Part shown: in pieces, positions 43,305 through 52,011 of the stretch
How positions within the stretch are numbered: position 1 is the first letter of the stretch
How the letters are laid out: each line of letters opens with the position of its first letter
Program-made: the position numbers and the translations under genes
NCBI RefSeq assembly: GCF_963677315.1
Contig: NZ_OY781939.1
Coordinates: 2,480,001-2,544,000 of the forward strand
Length of the DNA stretch: 64,000 bases
DNA from: an uncultured Sphaerochaeta sp.
Lineage (GTDB): Bacteria > Spirochaetota > Spirochaetia > Sphaerochaetales > Sphaerochaetaceae
Direction of reading: 5' to 3'
The notes under the pieces: generated by a model
What the model was told of the DNA's origin: nothing
Databases searched by the model: none
Seen by the model: only the letters and a program-made list of their open reading frames with translations

Positions 43305-46300
43305 TGGTCGCTCCTCTTTTCGTGGAAATACGTCTGGAGTATTTCATAACTTTGCTTCAATCGTTGTTGGTACACCGGTTGGTTCCAGGGATTCCAAGTG
43401 AATGAAATACCAGGGATGCTGTCAGTCATCGTTCCACTCGCTTTTTCTATTACCAAGGCACTGAGCACCAGACTGTCGGTTGCAGAAGTGGTTATTACAT
43501 CCCTAAGTGGATCGCTGTAGTAGACTCGCTCATCGTCCAATACCTGCAGAGAAGAAGGGTCGCTGATATTGATCCGTGTCCACGGGATTCTCACGGTAAG
43601 CATATTTCCTTCTTTGTACCAATGGTTGGTTGATCCTAGAAGGTTCCCATACCGTAAGTGGCTAGCGTCCTCATAGTGGGGCTCTATGATGGTCCCGTCC
43701 TCAAGTGCACGCTTCTTGTTGATCAATTTAATCAGTGGCGTGAATTGTCCTTCGCTCCTCAGCCCAGGGGATGTCGAGAAGTTATAACGAGTATAGTTTG
43801 CTTCATCCAAGGCAAGAAGCTGGGCATCCTGCTCTGTGTTGATCATCACTACGTATTCCATCCCAGATGATGCCTCATAGGGGAGATTCGGGGTATATTT
43901 AAGCTCACCTCTATCGCGATAGAGGGTATCAATTCCGATAATCAGTTGTTCATTTTCAAGATGAATAGGACGCGAAAAGGTGAAGTCAAACCAGAGGAAG
44001 GAAGCGTCAGAGCGAACCTCCATGGTTTCAAGAAGGTCCTCGCTTCCATAGGCAACCATGCTCCGTTTGGGTTTCACTGCCTCATTTGCGAGGATTCCAT
44101 AGTTCTGCTCTGGGTCTACTGCATTATGCCAGAGAATCTGACGGTCATAGGGAATCATATACGGTTCGGTGGTCCACGTCTTTTTTGCCCACTCATCCAT
44201 CCATGCAAAGATGATTCCCCCGCTATAGCCCTCTCTTTCCATGGCCTCAAACATGCGGATGATCATCTCTCCTTGGTCCTGTTCACTCAGTCCCCCATGA
44301 TGGTACCCATCTGGGCTGTAATGGGCATTGCCCATGCCGGTAGCTATACCGAATTCTGCAACCACTGCCGGATACTTCTGGTGACCCTCCATGAATGTCT
44401 TGAGGTATCCGCCATAGCGAAGGCGGCCCTCTTCATCTTCATAGGCATTGTATGAAGGGTCGTTGTTCATGAAGTCTGGATAGTTGGGGTAGATATGGTA
44501 CGAGCCGAAGAGCCCAGTCTTGTTTTTCTCACCCAATACCAGATGGTTGATATCCACCGTGGTCCGGTCATTGTACTCATTCTTTTTCACCCCAAACTCA
44601 TCCCTTTCCGATTCATGGGTGAGATAGTCCAGGGTAGGCCAGTTGACGACGGAAACAGGATGCTGCCAGCCGTAGGTTTCCTCCTCGTACTCAAGGAGGT
44701 AATCACAACTCTGGGCCAGCCAGGACTCCGTGGGTGTGGCATCTTCGGTTGTACTGATGTAGGAACCGATGAAACGATATCCTTCATGTTGGTGGTCGGT
44801 CTCTTCCACCTCATGTGGTTCAAGTTCACGACCTACCAGATATCCAATGACATATGAGGAAATATCCTTGTCATAGGTACCGAATGCCCTGCCTCTGCGT
44901 TCACTGATGTCAGCATTACCGTGGACGGCATCAACCACATTTCTGATCTCCTCCTCAAATGCTTGTTGATAGGCTTCCCGTAAATAATCATGCCCAGGAG
45001 GTTCCTCTTCCGGCCACACTTCCTGCATCAGGTAGATAGGCATGTCTGGATGGAGCCTGTTGTACAGTGAGAATGCGTCATAGAATTCTGGGTCGAGCAA
45101 GGTATATATCCGAAGTGTGTTGATTCCCAGCTCCCCCATTTGCATCAGATATCGATAATACAGGCTCTTGTCCTTGGGAAATTCGGTGAACCATTTGCCC
45201 GGGGTGGCTGTACCCAGATTCATGCCATAGACAAAGAAGGGCTGCCAATTTCCATTGTTGTAGAGCAGCAACTCTTTGGAGGTTGTTCTTGCCACAACAT
45301 TTGTCTGGTCAATGGTAGTAGTATCTTGTGTTAGTTGCGGCATCTGGAATGCCTTTCGCTCTTCTGCTTCCCGGAAGATGGTAGAGAGCAGCGGTAGGTA
45401 GTGTTTCCAGTAGAAGAGCTCATCCTCTTTTGCTGTTCTTCCCATGAGCCACTGCATTCCTTTCAACTGGGAAAAGCGAAGTCTTCTGCTACTATAGGCC
45501 CAGTTCCCACTGAAATAATACGCCCTATGGTTTGCAGTCTCCTTCAGCTGGATTGCAGGAAACGAATTTTCCAAACCATAGGATCGAAGCAAGGCTTCCC
45601 CTTTTTCTGTAAGATCGAGCGTATAGGTTGCGAGGACATCAGTTCCTTCCAGTGGTTCGGTTATGTCAAAGACCATTTCGTAGGAAATTGAGCCGGAAAG
45701 GCCCAATGTCCTTATTCCGTTCTCTGTATAGGTGAACTGCATCTCATTAGGTCCCAATAACTGTTTGCTGGGTAGTACGATCACCTCATCATGGATGTTG
45801 TAGAGGATGATACCGCTCCCTGAATAGTCCCAGACATCAGCATGCATCTCACGGATCCAGGAGGGGGTTTCCCCCTTGCTCGAGAGGTCATGCACATACA
45901 TACCGGTCCAGCCGGTCCATCTTGTTCCCAGAAGTTCATACATCTGTGCTTGCACATAGGATGGGGTAGGGGTTGCGAAGGTGTTGTACTCTGCTATGAC
46001 AGTGCTGCTCTCTTCCCTGTTCAGGAACTTTCGGATCTCTTTTGCATCATGATCACTGGATCCTCCCCAAATGAGGTTGCTCTCTCCTTGGGGTGGTTCT
46101 GTTCGGCTGAACCCTTCCCCGGTCCTATAGATGCCATAGGTATCGGTGATGTAGAGAAGATCGGTTCGTGGGTCCAATCCTGTAAGATCTACAATCGGTT
46201 GCTCGCAATCTGGATGATAGCCAAGATAATGCTCTTGTCCATCGAAAATGGTTCCCTCACTTGAGGGATATGCGTGATGGGTAAGAAACCAAGTAAGTCC

Positions 46301-46486
46301 TTCGTGTTGGAGTGCTGGCTTTTGAGGTACCGTTTTATCGTATACAGAGACAACCAGTTCTTTGGTAGGTTGAGTGCGGTGAAGGAAATAGGGGAGGGCA
46401 AGCAAAAACAGGAGGAGGACAAGTATTGCCATCAGCACCCATGGGTTTGCCTTTCCTGGTTTCCTTCGTTTTTTTCTTGGTTTCAT
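43301..46486 (-). CDS. Membrane-anchored TIM-barrel glycosidase-like protein
   Basis: About 1,061 residues: a very basic N-terminus (KPRKKRRKPGK), one membrane helix (about 14-36) and a large extracytoplasmic part. The central TIM barrel resembles clan-A (GH2/GH5-like) enzymes: WQPFFVYGMNLGTATPG, LGINTLRIYTLLDPEFY, a possible acid/base Glu in YLVGRELEPHE and a nucleophile-like Glu in VVAEFGIATG, then FAWMDEWAKKTW. Flanking beta-rich modules are unassigned. It may process the polymer leaving the synthase or build glycan transfer products. ATG 46486 is preferred: a TATACT box (46494-46499, minus strand) ends 7 bases before it, again leaderless-looking. It is the first gene of the three-gene operon. 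Confidence 0.78.
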   Translation of the reverse strand: MKPRKKRRKPGKANPWVLMAILVLLLFLLALPYFLHRTQPTKELVVSVYDKTVPQKPALQHEGLTWFLTHHAYPSSEGTIFDGQEHYLGYHPDCEQPIVDLTGLDPRTDLLYITDTYGIYRTGEGFSRTEPPQGESNLIWGGSSDHDAKEIRKFLNREESSTVIAEYNTFATPTPSYVQAQMYELLGTRWTGWTGMYVHDLSSKGETPSWIREMHADVWDYSGSGIILYNIHDEVIVLPSKQLLGPNEMQFTYTENGIRTLGLSGSISYEMVFDITEPLEGTDVLATYTLDLTEKGEALLRSYGLENSFPAIQLKETANHRAYYFSGNWAYSSRRLRFSQLKGMQWLMGRTAKEDELFYWKHYLPLLSTIFREAEERKAFQMPQLTQDTTTIDQTNVVARTTSKELLLYNNGNWQPFFVYGMNLGTATPGKWFTEFPKDKSLYYRYLMQMGELGINTLRIYTLLDPEFYDAFSLYNRLHPDMPIYLMQEVWPEEEPPGHDYLREAYQQAFEEEIRNVVDAVHGNADISERRGRAFGTYDKDISSYVIGYLVGRELEPHEVEETDHQHEGYRFIGSYISTTEDATPTESWLAQSCDYLLEYEEETYGWQHPVSVVNWPTLDYLTHESERDEFGVKKNEYNDRTTVDINHLVLGEKNKTGLFGSYHIYPNYPDFMNNDPSYNAYEDEEGRLRYGGYLKTFMEGHQKYPAVVAEFGIATGMGNAHYSPDGYHHGGLSEQDQGEMIIRMFEAMEREGYSGGIIFAWMDEWAKKTWTTEPYMIPYDRQILWHNAVDPEQNYGILANEAVKPKRSMVAYGSEDLLETMEVRSDASFLWFDFTFSRPIHLENEQLIIGIDTLYRDRGELKYTPNLPYEASSGMEYVVMINTEQDAQLLALDEANYTRYNFSTSPGLRSEGQFTPLIKLINKKRALEDGTIIEPHYEDASHLRYGNLLGSTNHWYKEGNMLTVRIPWTRINISDPSSLQVLDDERVYYSDPLRDVITTSATDSLVLSALVIEKASGTMTDSIPGISFTWNPWNQPVYQQRLKQSYEILQTYFHEKRSDQ

Positions 46487-46599
46487 CAGTGTCAGTATAC
46501 GCGTAGGTATGGGTAAACAAAAGGAAAAGTTCCTGATTGTGCCCCCGGTAGCCGATTTTACGTTCTCTGAGTATATTTTGTATCTAGTAAGAGGAGCAC

Positions 46600-47037
46600 A
46601 TGATGAGCGATAGTCATACCTATACAACCCACGTTGAGTGGACAAAAGAGAGACGGGCAGCTCTCTCATCCCCTACATTGCCCACCATTGAAGTTGCAAC
46701 ACCTGCAAATTTCCCTGGAGGCCATGAAGGTATATGGTCACCTGAACATCTCTACACCGCCGCTGCAGAGATCTGTTTGATGACCACCTTTCTCTCCCTT
46801 GCAGAGAAAACCAAGCTTGCATTCATGAGCTATAAGAGTGAAGCCTCTGGGACCATGGAAAAGGCCGAGAAGGGTTTTCTCATGACCCGTATCCACATCA
46901 AGCCAACGGTGGTCATTGCTGATGAAAAGCTGAAAGAGAAGACGCTCACTTTGCTTGAGAAAGCGGAGAAGTACTGCCTCATCTCCAATTCGATGAAAAC
47001 AGAAGTAACCATTGAACCGAATGTCTTGGTAAAGTAG
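46600..47037 (+). CDS. OsmC family peroxiredoxin-like protein
   Basis: 145 residues with the OsmC/Ohr fold. Both catalytic cysteines are present: C59 (AAEICLMTTF) and C126 (EKYCLISNSM). Such proteins reduce organic or fatty-acid hydroperoxides using thiols. EHLYTAAAEICL is typical of the OsmC subgroup rather than Ohr. AGAGGAG sits 4 bases before the ATG. It is divergent from the glycosidase operon with a 113-base gap. In an anaerobe, an oxidative defence gene next to the ODP-type oxygen-sensor operon is suggestive but not proof of shared control. Confidence 0.9.
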   Translation: MMSDSHTYTTHVEWTKERRAALSSPTLPTIEVATPANFPGGHEGIWSPEHLYTAAAEICLMTTFLSLAEKTKLAFMSYKSEASGTMEKAEKGFLMTRIHIKPTVVIADEKLKEKTLTLLEKAEKYCLISNSMKTEVTIEPNVLVK

Positions 47038-47045
47038 AACGTATT

Positions 47046-47059
47046 GTGACATTTGTCAC
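47046..47059. promoter_or_regulatory. Palindromic operator (Crp/Rex-like) before the ABC exporter
   Basis: GTGACA-TT-TGTCAC, reading TTGTGA-CATTTG-TCACT, fits the TGTGA-N6-TCACA/TTGTGA-N6-TCACAA pattern of Crp- and Rex-type regulators. Its centre is about 34 bases before the -10 TATACT (47084-47089), the position of an activator near -41 to -44. Confidence 0.5.
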
Positions 47060-47109
47060 TGAACAGTAAGCGCCTCCTGCTTGTATACTCGAGCAAGAGG
47101 TATAAAATT

Positions 47110-48048
47110 ATGCTGTTACAGGTTGATGAAGTCATTAAACGGTTTGGGTCTACCCTTGCCCTGGATTGTTGTTCCATGCAGGTGGAAGAGGGAGAGGTCG
47201 TGGGCCTGCTTGGGCCCAATGGAGCGGGAAAAACTACGTGTATCCGCTCCATCATCGGCTTGATTCCCATAGATGAGGGATCTATTACGGTTTTCTCAAG
47301 AAACCAAGATGGGAAAAACCGGGAAATTCGGCGGAATATCGGGTATGTTACCCAGGAAATAACCATCTACGAGCAGATGAGCGGGAGAGACAATCTCGCC
47401 TTTTTCGCGTCACTCTATGGGATGGATAAGCAATCCATTGCAAGACGTATTGAAGAGGTAGCCCAGGTAATCGGCTTGGAAGGCCGTCTTGATGACAAAC
47501 CCAAGCACTATAGTGGTGGAATGAAGCGTAGGCTCAATATTGGTTGTGCCTTGATGCATCGACCGAGCCTGATCATCATGGATGAACCGACGGTTGGCAT
47601 CGATCCCCAGTCACGTTCTTTCATCCTCAGTTTTGTCAAACAACTTGCCAGGGAAGGCAGTACCATTATCTACACCTCTCACTATATTGAGGAAGTGGAA
47701 GCGGTAGCCTCACGTATATATATCATGGACAGTGGCCATATGATTGCCCAAGGTACGCTCCCAGAGCTAATTGCTCGAATCCAGGGAGATCATTTCATAG
47801 AGGTTGAGGTTCGCATTGCTAGCGAGGAGAAGAAGCAGCAGCTCTTACGTTTGCCTGATATAAAAGAGGTAGCTCTGGAGGGATCTCGCTACAGGATAGT
47901 AGTGCCAGGTGGCATTCCTGTACTGGACAAGGTTGTCATGATCCTCAGTGAGCAGGGCCTGGTAACCATAAACACCAAGCAACCCAATCTTGAGGATGTC
48001 TTCTTGACGCTAACAGGCAAGCAACTTCGTGACGAGGTCCAGTCATGA
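47110..48048 (+). CDS. ABC transporter ATP-binding protein
   Basis: 312 residues. Walker A GPNGAGKTT (about 35-43), Q-loop VTQEITIYEQMS, ABC signature YSGGMKRRLNIG, Walker B LIIMDEPTVGIDP and the switch His in YTSHYIEEVE. The C-terminal extension (about 220-312) is the type found in ABC-2 exporter ATPases such as those for drugs or sodium. ATG 47110 (MLLQVDEVIKRFG) has AAGAGG 9 bases upstream and is the conventional start; an upstream TTG/ATG frame passes through the promoter. It overlaps the first permease gene by 4 bases. Confidence 0.93.
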   Translation: MLLQVDEVIKRFGSTLALDCCSMQVEEGEVVGLLGPNGAGKTTCIRSIIGLIPIDEGSITVFSRNQDGKNREIRRNIGYVTQEITIYEQMSGRDNLAFFASLYGMDKQSIARRIEEVAQVIGLEGRLDDKPKHYSGGMKRRLNIGCALMHRPSLIIMDEPTVGIDPQSRSFILSFVKQLAREGSTIIYTSHYIEEVEAVASRIYIMDSGHMIAQGTLPELIARIQGDHFIEVEVRIASEEKKQQLLRLPDIKEVALEGSRYRIVVPGGIPVLDKVVMILSEQGLVTINTKQPNLEDVFLTLTGKQLRDEVQS

Positions 48049-48776
48049 TTGCCTTCCAATTGAAACGCAGCAGCAGAGATCTAGTAGGTCATGCCGTCCT
48101 GATCCTCTTCCCCCTGATACTGATTTTCTTTTTCGACTACCTCTATAAGAATATCAGCATCGAGACCGGGATGGGAATGGGTGGGCAGTCGCGTATAACG
48201 GCATTGGCAATTGGGTTTGCCTTGACCTTCCAGATCTACGGATCGGCTATTAGTTTTGAAACACTGGCTGAGGATCTCTACTCTCCTATGCATGATAGAA
48301 TTTTCTCTTCACCTGTTGAGATACGTTCTATTATTCTCTCCATTCTTGTTAGTTCAACGGTGGTGAGTTTCCTGCAGACTTCCATTCTGCTTGTATTCTC
48401 CAGCATCATTCTTGGGGCTATATTCCCCTCGCTTCCTCTTGTCTTACTGGTGTTATTGATTTCGGTTGTCTTCAACCAACTCTTTGGTACAGTGCTGTTG
48501 TTGCTTACCGGTGGGGTCAAGACTGCGAATATGGTTACCACCATCTATGGCTCGATTGTGCCGATGACTGTCGGGCTCTATTTCCCGCTTCCCCAGACTG
48601 AGTTCTTCCGTATCCTCCGGTTATATGGAACCCCGATGGGTTTGGCAAATACTGCAAGTTTGGCAGTTATGGAGGGGCAGCATAAGCTCTTTCTTATCTG
48701 CTTGGCTGTATTGGTTATCCTGATAATATTGTTGTTTTTCTGTCTCGGACCTTTGGTAAGGAGGATAAGCAGATGA
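48045..48776 (+). CDS. ABC-2 type transporter permease (first)
   Basis: 243 residues, about six hydrophobic segments. FQLKRSSRDLVGHAVLILFPLILIFFFDYLY and the middle SFETLAEDLYSPMHDRIFSSPVEIRSIILSILVSSTVVSFLQTSILLV are the general pattern of ABC-2 exporter membrane subunits. It pairs with the second permease encoded 4 bases into its end, both served by the single ATPase. The exported compound is unknown. With the two-component system behind it, a drug or peptide antibiotic defence pump is a reasonable guess. Confidence 0.88.
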   Translation: MIAFQLKRSSRDLVGHAVLILFPLILIFFFDYLYKNISIETGMGMGGQSRITALAIGFALTFQIYGSAISFETLAEDLYSPMHDRIFSSPVEIRSIILSILVSSTVVSFLQTSILLVFSSIILGAIFPSLPLVLLVLLISVVFNQLFGTVLLLLTGGVKTANMVTTIYGSIVPMTVGLYFPLPQTEFFRILRLYGTPMGLANTASLAVMEGQHKLFLICLAVLVILIILLFFCLGPLVRRISR

Positions 48777-49450
48777 GTATTTTTACCTTCGCCCTCAGGG
48801 AGAACCTTCGTCAGAAATTAACACTTCCTTTGCTGTTGCTCTTCCCTCTGGTCCTCCTTCTGGTCCCCAGTATGCCAGGTTCCTTGCCGATGGCTTTCAG
48901 TCTTTTTGGGTTGCTCAACTTCTACTCAGCGTTCCTCTTGGTACGTACCGTTGCTGAAGACAGGATGCGGGGAGTGCTGGTGAGAATTGCTTCTTCTCCC
49001 ATCAGTCATGCACACTATCTTACCAGTCATCTAGCAGCCGGGTCTCTGTTGCTGATCCTTCAGAGCTTGGTCCTGCTTGTTGCATCCTTCATAGTGCACG
49101 GGAGCGGTACAACCAACTACCTGTTGCTTTTTATTCTCTATTGTTCTTACAGCGTTATGACCCTCTCATTCTCTTTGGCTTGGAATACCATGTTTCGCTC
49201 CTATACTACGAGCTTTGCCCTCTTCAGTGGTGTAGGTTCCATTCTCTGCCTTGTCAGTGGACTTACGTTTCCTCTTCGATTCCTTCCTCCTGCCATGCAA
49301 CGAATGGTCCGGGTACTGCCTACCTATTGGCTTGCCCATGGCCTAGAGGCCCTCTATGAGCAAGCGGGTGCTTCTCTGCTGCTCGCTGTTGTGATACTCT
49401 TGATATTTGCAGGGATATTTCTCTTGGTAGGAAGTAGAAGGAGGCTGTAG
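48773..49450 (+). CDS. ABC-2 type transporter permease (second)
   Basis: 225 residues with about six hydrophobic segments: LTLPLLLLFPLVLLLVPSM, an AEDRMRGVLVRIASSPISHAHYLTSHLAAG cytoplasmic loop typical of ABC-2 permeases, then SFALFSGVGSILCLVSGLTFPLRFLPPAMQRMVRVLPTYWLAHGLEAL, where the conserved FP.....P pattern of the family is evident. It overlaps the first permease gene by 4 bases (ATGA) and precedes the histidine kinase by 6 bases. Confidence 0.88.
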   Translation: MSIFTFALRENLRQKLTLPLLLLFPLVLLLVPSMPGSLPMAFSLFGLLNFYSAFLLVRTVAEDRMRGVLVRIASSPISHAHYLTSHLAAGSLLLILQSLVLLVASFIVHGSGTTNYLLLFILYCSYSVMTLSFSLAWNTMFRSYTTSFALFSGVGSILCLVSGLTFPLRFLPPAMQRMVRVLPTYWLAHGLEALYEQAGASLLLAVVILLIFAGIFLLVGSRRRL

Positions 49451-49456
49451 GGTCTG

Positions 49457-50551
49457 GTGGATAGAAGTATAAGCATAGAGAGCAAGAACCTCTTTCGGAT
49501 TGTCCTAGGTGTGTTGCTTTCTCTTGTGTTCTTCCTGCGTTATCGCACGATGGATCCCCCATTGCTTCTGGTCTTCCTCTTGGTAGTCTTCTCGTTGATG
49601 CTTCGCTGGCGATTTTCGTTTTCTTCTGCGTGGATGCTCATTGATGCTTCTTTATTGACGATGCTTTCTCTCTCCTTTCCTGAGGCAACACTCTTGCTCT
49701 CTCTCTATCTTTTCTATTTTGCATCACATAGGAATTTGCTTTTCTGTATTCCCTTTGCTGTATATTTGGTAATTGTGCTTCAGGGACTTGAGATGCTTGT
49801 CCCGCTCTTTTCACTGTTGCTGGGAGCCCTCGTGGGAGTCTGGGAACTGGAGCGGATGCAACTGATAAAAGAAGCTGACGAGTATCGGATGAGAGCCCAC
49901 CATCTGGAAGCAGAGACTGAGCACCTACTCTTGGATTATGCCGATGCCCAGTATCTCTCCCGTCTTCAGGAGCGGGAGCAAATTGCCCAGATCCTGCATG
50001 ACAGCTTGGGGCATGAGTTGACTGCAGCCCACCTGAGTGTTAAAGCCCTCGATATGCTCCTTGAGCGGGGTGATGTTGAGAAGGCTAAAGTGAGCCAAGA
50101 GAAGATTGAGCAGCGACTCTCCTCTGCATTGGCGCAACTCAAGCTTGCGGTCAGGCAACTGGAACCGGATGAAAAGCAAGTAGAGCGATCCATTGCCAGG
50201 CTCTTTGAGGAGTTTGTCTACCCAGTCCAGTATACGATTCGTGGGGATGTTGCGCTCGTTCCTCCCGCTTTGCAACAGATACTGCATTCTGCGATCAAGG
50301 AAGCGCTTACCAATGTAGCAAAGCATGCAAATCCTACGAAGGTTTCTGCTTCCCTCGATGTCAATGCAACCTTGGTGCAACTGGCTATGGAGAATGATGG
50401 GATTATGGCACAGAAGAGCTCAAGTACAGGAAATGGCCTACGCTATTTGAGACGGAGGGTGGAACGCCTGGGAGGAAGTATGTCGATTCAAAAAGGAGAA
50501 CAGTTCAAGTTGCTGATATCCATTCCGGTCAGGGGAGAGATGGGGTTATGA
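49457..50551 (+). CDS. Sensor histidine kinase (NarX/LiaS-type, HisKA_3)
   Basis: 364 residues. Six or so membrane segments (about 12-128) with short loops and no large sensing domain, a coiled coil, then HisKA_3 with phospho-acceptor H181 (QILHDSLGHEL) and an HATPase_c domain (N286 in KEALTNVAKHAN, then TGNGLRYLRRRVERLGG). Such intramembrane-sensing kinases usually watch the membrane or an associated ABC pump. The start is GTG 49457 with a weak AGGG. The stop overlaps the response regulator start by 4 bases, so the two are cognate. Confidence 0.92.
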   Translation: MDRSISIESKNLFRIVLGVLLSLVFFLRYRTMDPPLLLVFLLVVFSLMLRWRFSFSSAWMLIDASLLTMLSLSFPEATLLLSLYLFYFASHRNLLFCIPFAVYLVIVLQGLEMLVPLFSLLLGALVGVWELERMQLIKEADEYRMRAHHLEAETEHLLLDYADAQYLSRLQEREQIAQILHDSLGHELTAAHLSVKALDMLLERGDVEKAKVSQEKIEQRLSSALAQLKLAVRQLEPDEKQVERSIARLFEEFVYPVQYTIRGDVALVPPALQQILHSAIKEALTNVAKHANPTKVSASLDVNATLVQLAMENDGIMAQKSSSTGNGLRYLRRRVERLGGSMSIQKGEQFKLLISIPVRGEMGL

Positions 50552-51159
50552 GAATTCTGTTGGTCGATGATGATGCATTGGTACTGGAGAGCTTGGAGAT
50601 TTTGCTCTCTGGTGATGCCCAGCTGCAGATTGTTGGAGCCCTTTCCCATGGGGCAGAAGCACTCTCCTTCCTTGAGCATACTCAGGTTGATGTAATCTTA
50701 CTTGATATCCAGATGCCGGTAATGGATGGTATCGAGGCAGCCCAGAGGATCCGAAGCAAGTACCCAAAGGTCAAGATATTGATGCTTACCACCTTTGCAG
50801 ATTATCGGACGCTTCACCGATGTCTGGAAGCCGGTGCCAGTGGGTTTCTCCTAAAGAGTGATGATACAGAGAAGCAGATCATGACGATCAAGGCAGTATA
50901 TCAGGGGTTGCCTGTGATCAGCGAGCAGGCTCTCAAGCAGTTTTCAGAGCAACAGATGTTCTCCTCTCTCAGTAATCGGGAGAACGAGGTGCTCTTGCAA
51001 GTTGCCCAAGGGCTTAGCAACAAGGAAATTGCCGATAGGCTCTGTTTAAGTGAGGGGACAGTTCGAAACTGTATATCAGTGATGTTGGAGAAGTTGGGAT
51101 TGCGTGACCGTACCCAACTTGCCATCTCTTATTGGCAACAAAAGAGCGAGGGGAGGTAA
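50548..51159 (+). CDS. NarL/LuxR-family response regulator
   Basis: 203 residues. Receiver domain with acidic pair D7-D8-D9 and phospho-acceptor D53 (VILLDIQMPVMDG), switch Thr in MLTTFAD, Lys in FLLKSDD, and a C-terminal LuxR helix-turn-helix (LSNRENEVLLQVAQGLSNKEIADRLCLSEGTVRNCISVMLEKLGLRDRTQLAI). It is phosphorylated by the upstream kinase and presumably controls the ABC exporter operon. It overlaps the kinase gene by 4 bases and its end carries the GGGAGG ribosome site of the small membrane protein. Confidence 0.94.
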   Translation: MRILLVDDDALVLESLEILLSGDAQLQIVGALSHGAEALSFLEHTQVDVILLDIQMPVMDGIEAAQRIRSKYPKVKILMLTTFADYRTLHRCLEAGASGFLLKSDDTEKQIMTIKAVYQGLPVISEQALKQFSEQQMFSSLSNRENEVLLQVAQGLSNKEIADRLCLSEGTVRNCISVMLEKLGLRDRTQLAISYWQQKSEGR

Positions 51160-51160
51160 G

Positions 51161-51340
51161 ATGCGCGATATCATTATCTTGGTTGCTGTCTATCTGGTGG
51201 CAGCGGTCTTAGCGATTGTGGGGATTCTTGGGCTTCTCAAGCATCATACACCAGCCACAAAGAAACCTATCCAGGAAAAGGTATCCAGTGAAGATATGCT
51301 CTATGGATGGGGGAAAGAGGAAGAGGAAAAGCGAAGATGA
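51161..51340 (+). CDS. Small membrane protein (59 aa)
   Basis: 59 residues: a single hydrophobic helix near the N-terminus (DIIILVAVYLVAAVLAIVGILGLL, about 3-26) and a highly charged cytoplasmic tail ending EEEEKRR. GGGAGG lies 4 bases before ATG 51161. The gene starts 1 base after the response-regulator stop and overlaps the esterase start by 4 bases, so it is translated as part of the operon. Too small to assign to a family; an accessory of the kinase or exporter is a guess. Confidence 0.75.
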   Translation: MRDIIILVAVYLVAAVLAIVGILGLLKHHTPATKKPIQEKVSSEDMLYGWGKEEEEKRR

Positions 51341-52011
51341 ATACATTATTTCTCCTGGGAGATTCCACTTGTGCCCCCAAGGAGGATGACAAACGTCCTG
51401 AAACTGGGTGGGGAATGTACATTGAGAGCTATATCGATTTTTCCTGGGGTGTGACCAATCTTGCCCTGAATGGACGGAGTACCAAGTCCTTCCTTGAGGA
51501 AGGAGTCTTTGACCGATGCCTTGGAATGTTGGAATCGGGTGATTTTGTATTCATCCAGTTTGGTCATAATGACAGCAAGAAGGACAAGGAACGATACACC
51601 GAGCCTTGGTCCACCTTTCAGGGTAATCTTGCCTGTATGGCTGAGTCGGTGCTCTCAAAGCATGCAACTCCCGTCTTCCTTACCCCTATTGCTCGAAGAA
51701 GGTTCCTACCAGATGGTAGCCTTGAGCACACCCATGGGGAGTACCCACATGCGATGCTCTCCCTCTGCCAGGCAAGGGGCTATGCCTGTATTGATATGCA
51801 TAAGACAACATTCTCCCTGCTTGAGCAGATGGGTGACGAAGATTCCAAGGAGTTGTTTCTCCACCTCAAGGCAGGCGAGCATCCAAACTATCCGGAGGGT
51901 GTCGCTGACGATACCCATCTGAATGAAAAAGGGGCAAGGGTAGTCTGCTCCTTGATCATCTCACTGTTGAAAGAAAAATACCCCGAATTCCCCTTTCTTG
52001 GTTTGAGATAG
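51337..52011 (+). CDS. SGNH/GDSL hydrolase (rhamnogalacturonan acetylesterase-like)
   Basis: 224 residues, cytoplasmic (no signal peptide). All four SGNH blocks are present: FLLGDST (Ser nucleophile, about 5-11), NLALNGRSTKSF, FIQFGHNDSK, and the C-terminal DDTHLNEKGA with the catalytic Asp-x-x-His. This arrangement matches rhamnogalacturonan/xylan acetylesterases (CE12-like), which deacetylate imported plant-derived oligosaccharides. It starts inside the stop of the small membrane protein gene but may also belong to the downstream uxaA-type region functionally. Confidence 0.9.
   Translation: MNTLFLLGDSTCAPKEDDKRPETGWGMYIESYIDFSWGVTNLALNGRSTKSFLEEGVFDRCLGMLESGDFVFIQFGHNDSKKDKERYTEPWSTFQGNLACMAESVLSKHATPVFLTPIARRRFLPDGSLEHTHGEYPHAMLSLCQARGYACIDMHKTTFSLLEQMGDEDSKELFLHLKAGEHPNYPEGVADDTHLNEKGARVVCSLIISLLKEKYPEFPFLGLR

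Noticed and set aside
46487..46669. 61-residue extension of the glycosidase
   Set aside because: It overlaps the OsmC gene and the divergent promoter; a TATACT box lies immediately before the ATG at 46486.
48078..48300. Small antisense open frames within ABC permease genes
   Set aside because: No ribosome sites and no recognisable features; shadows of the permease reading frame.
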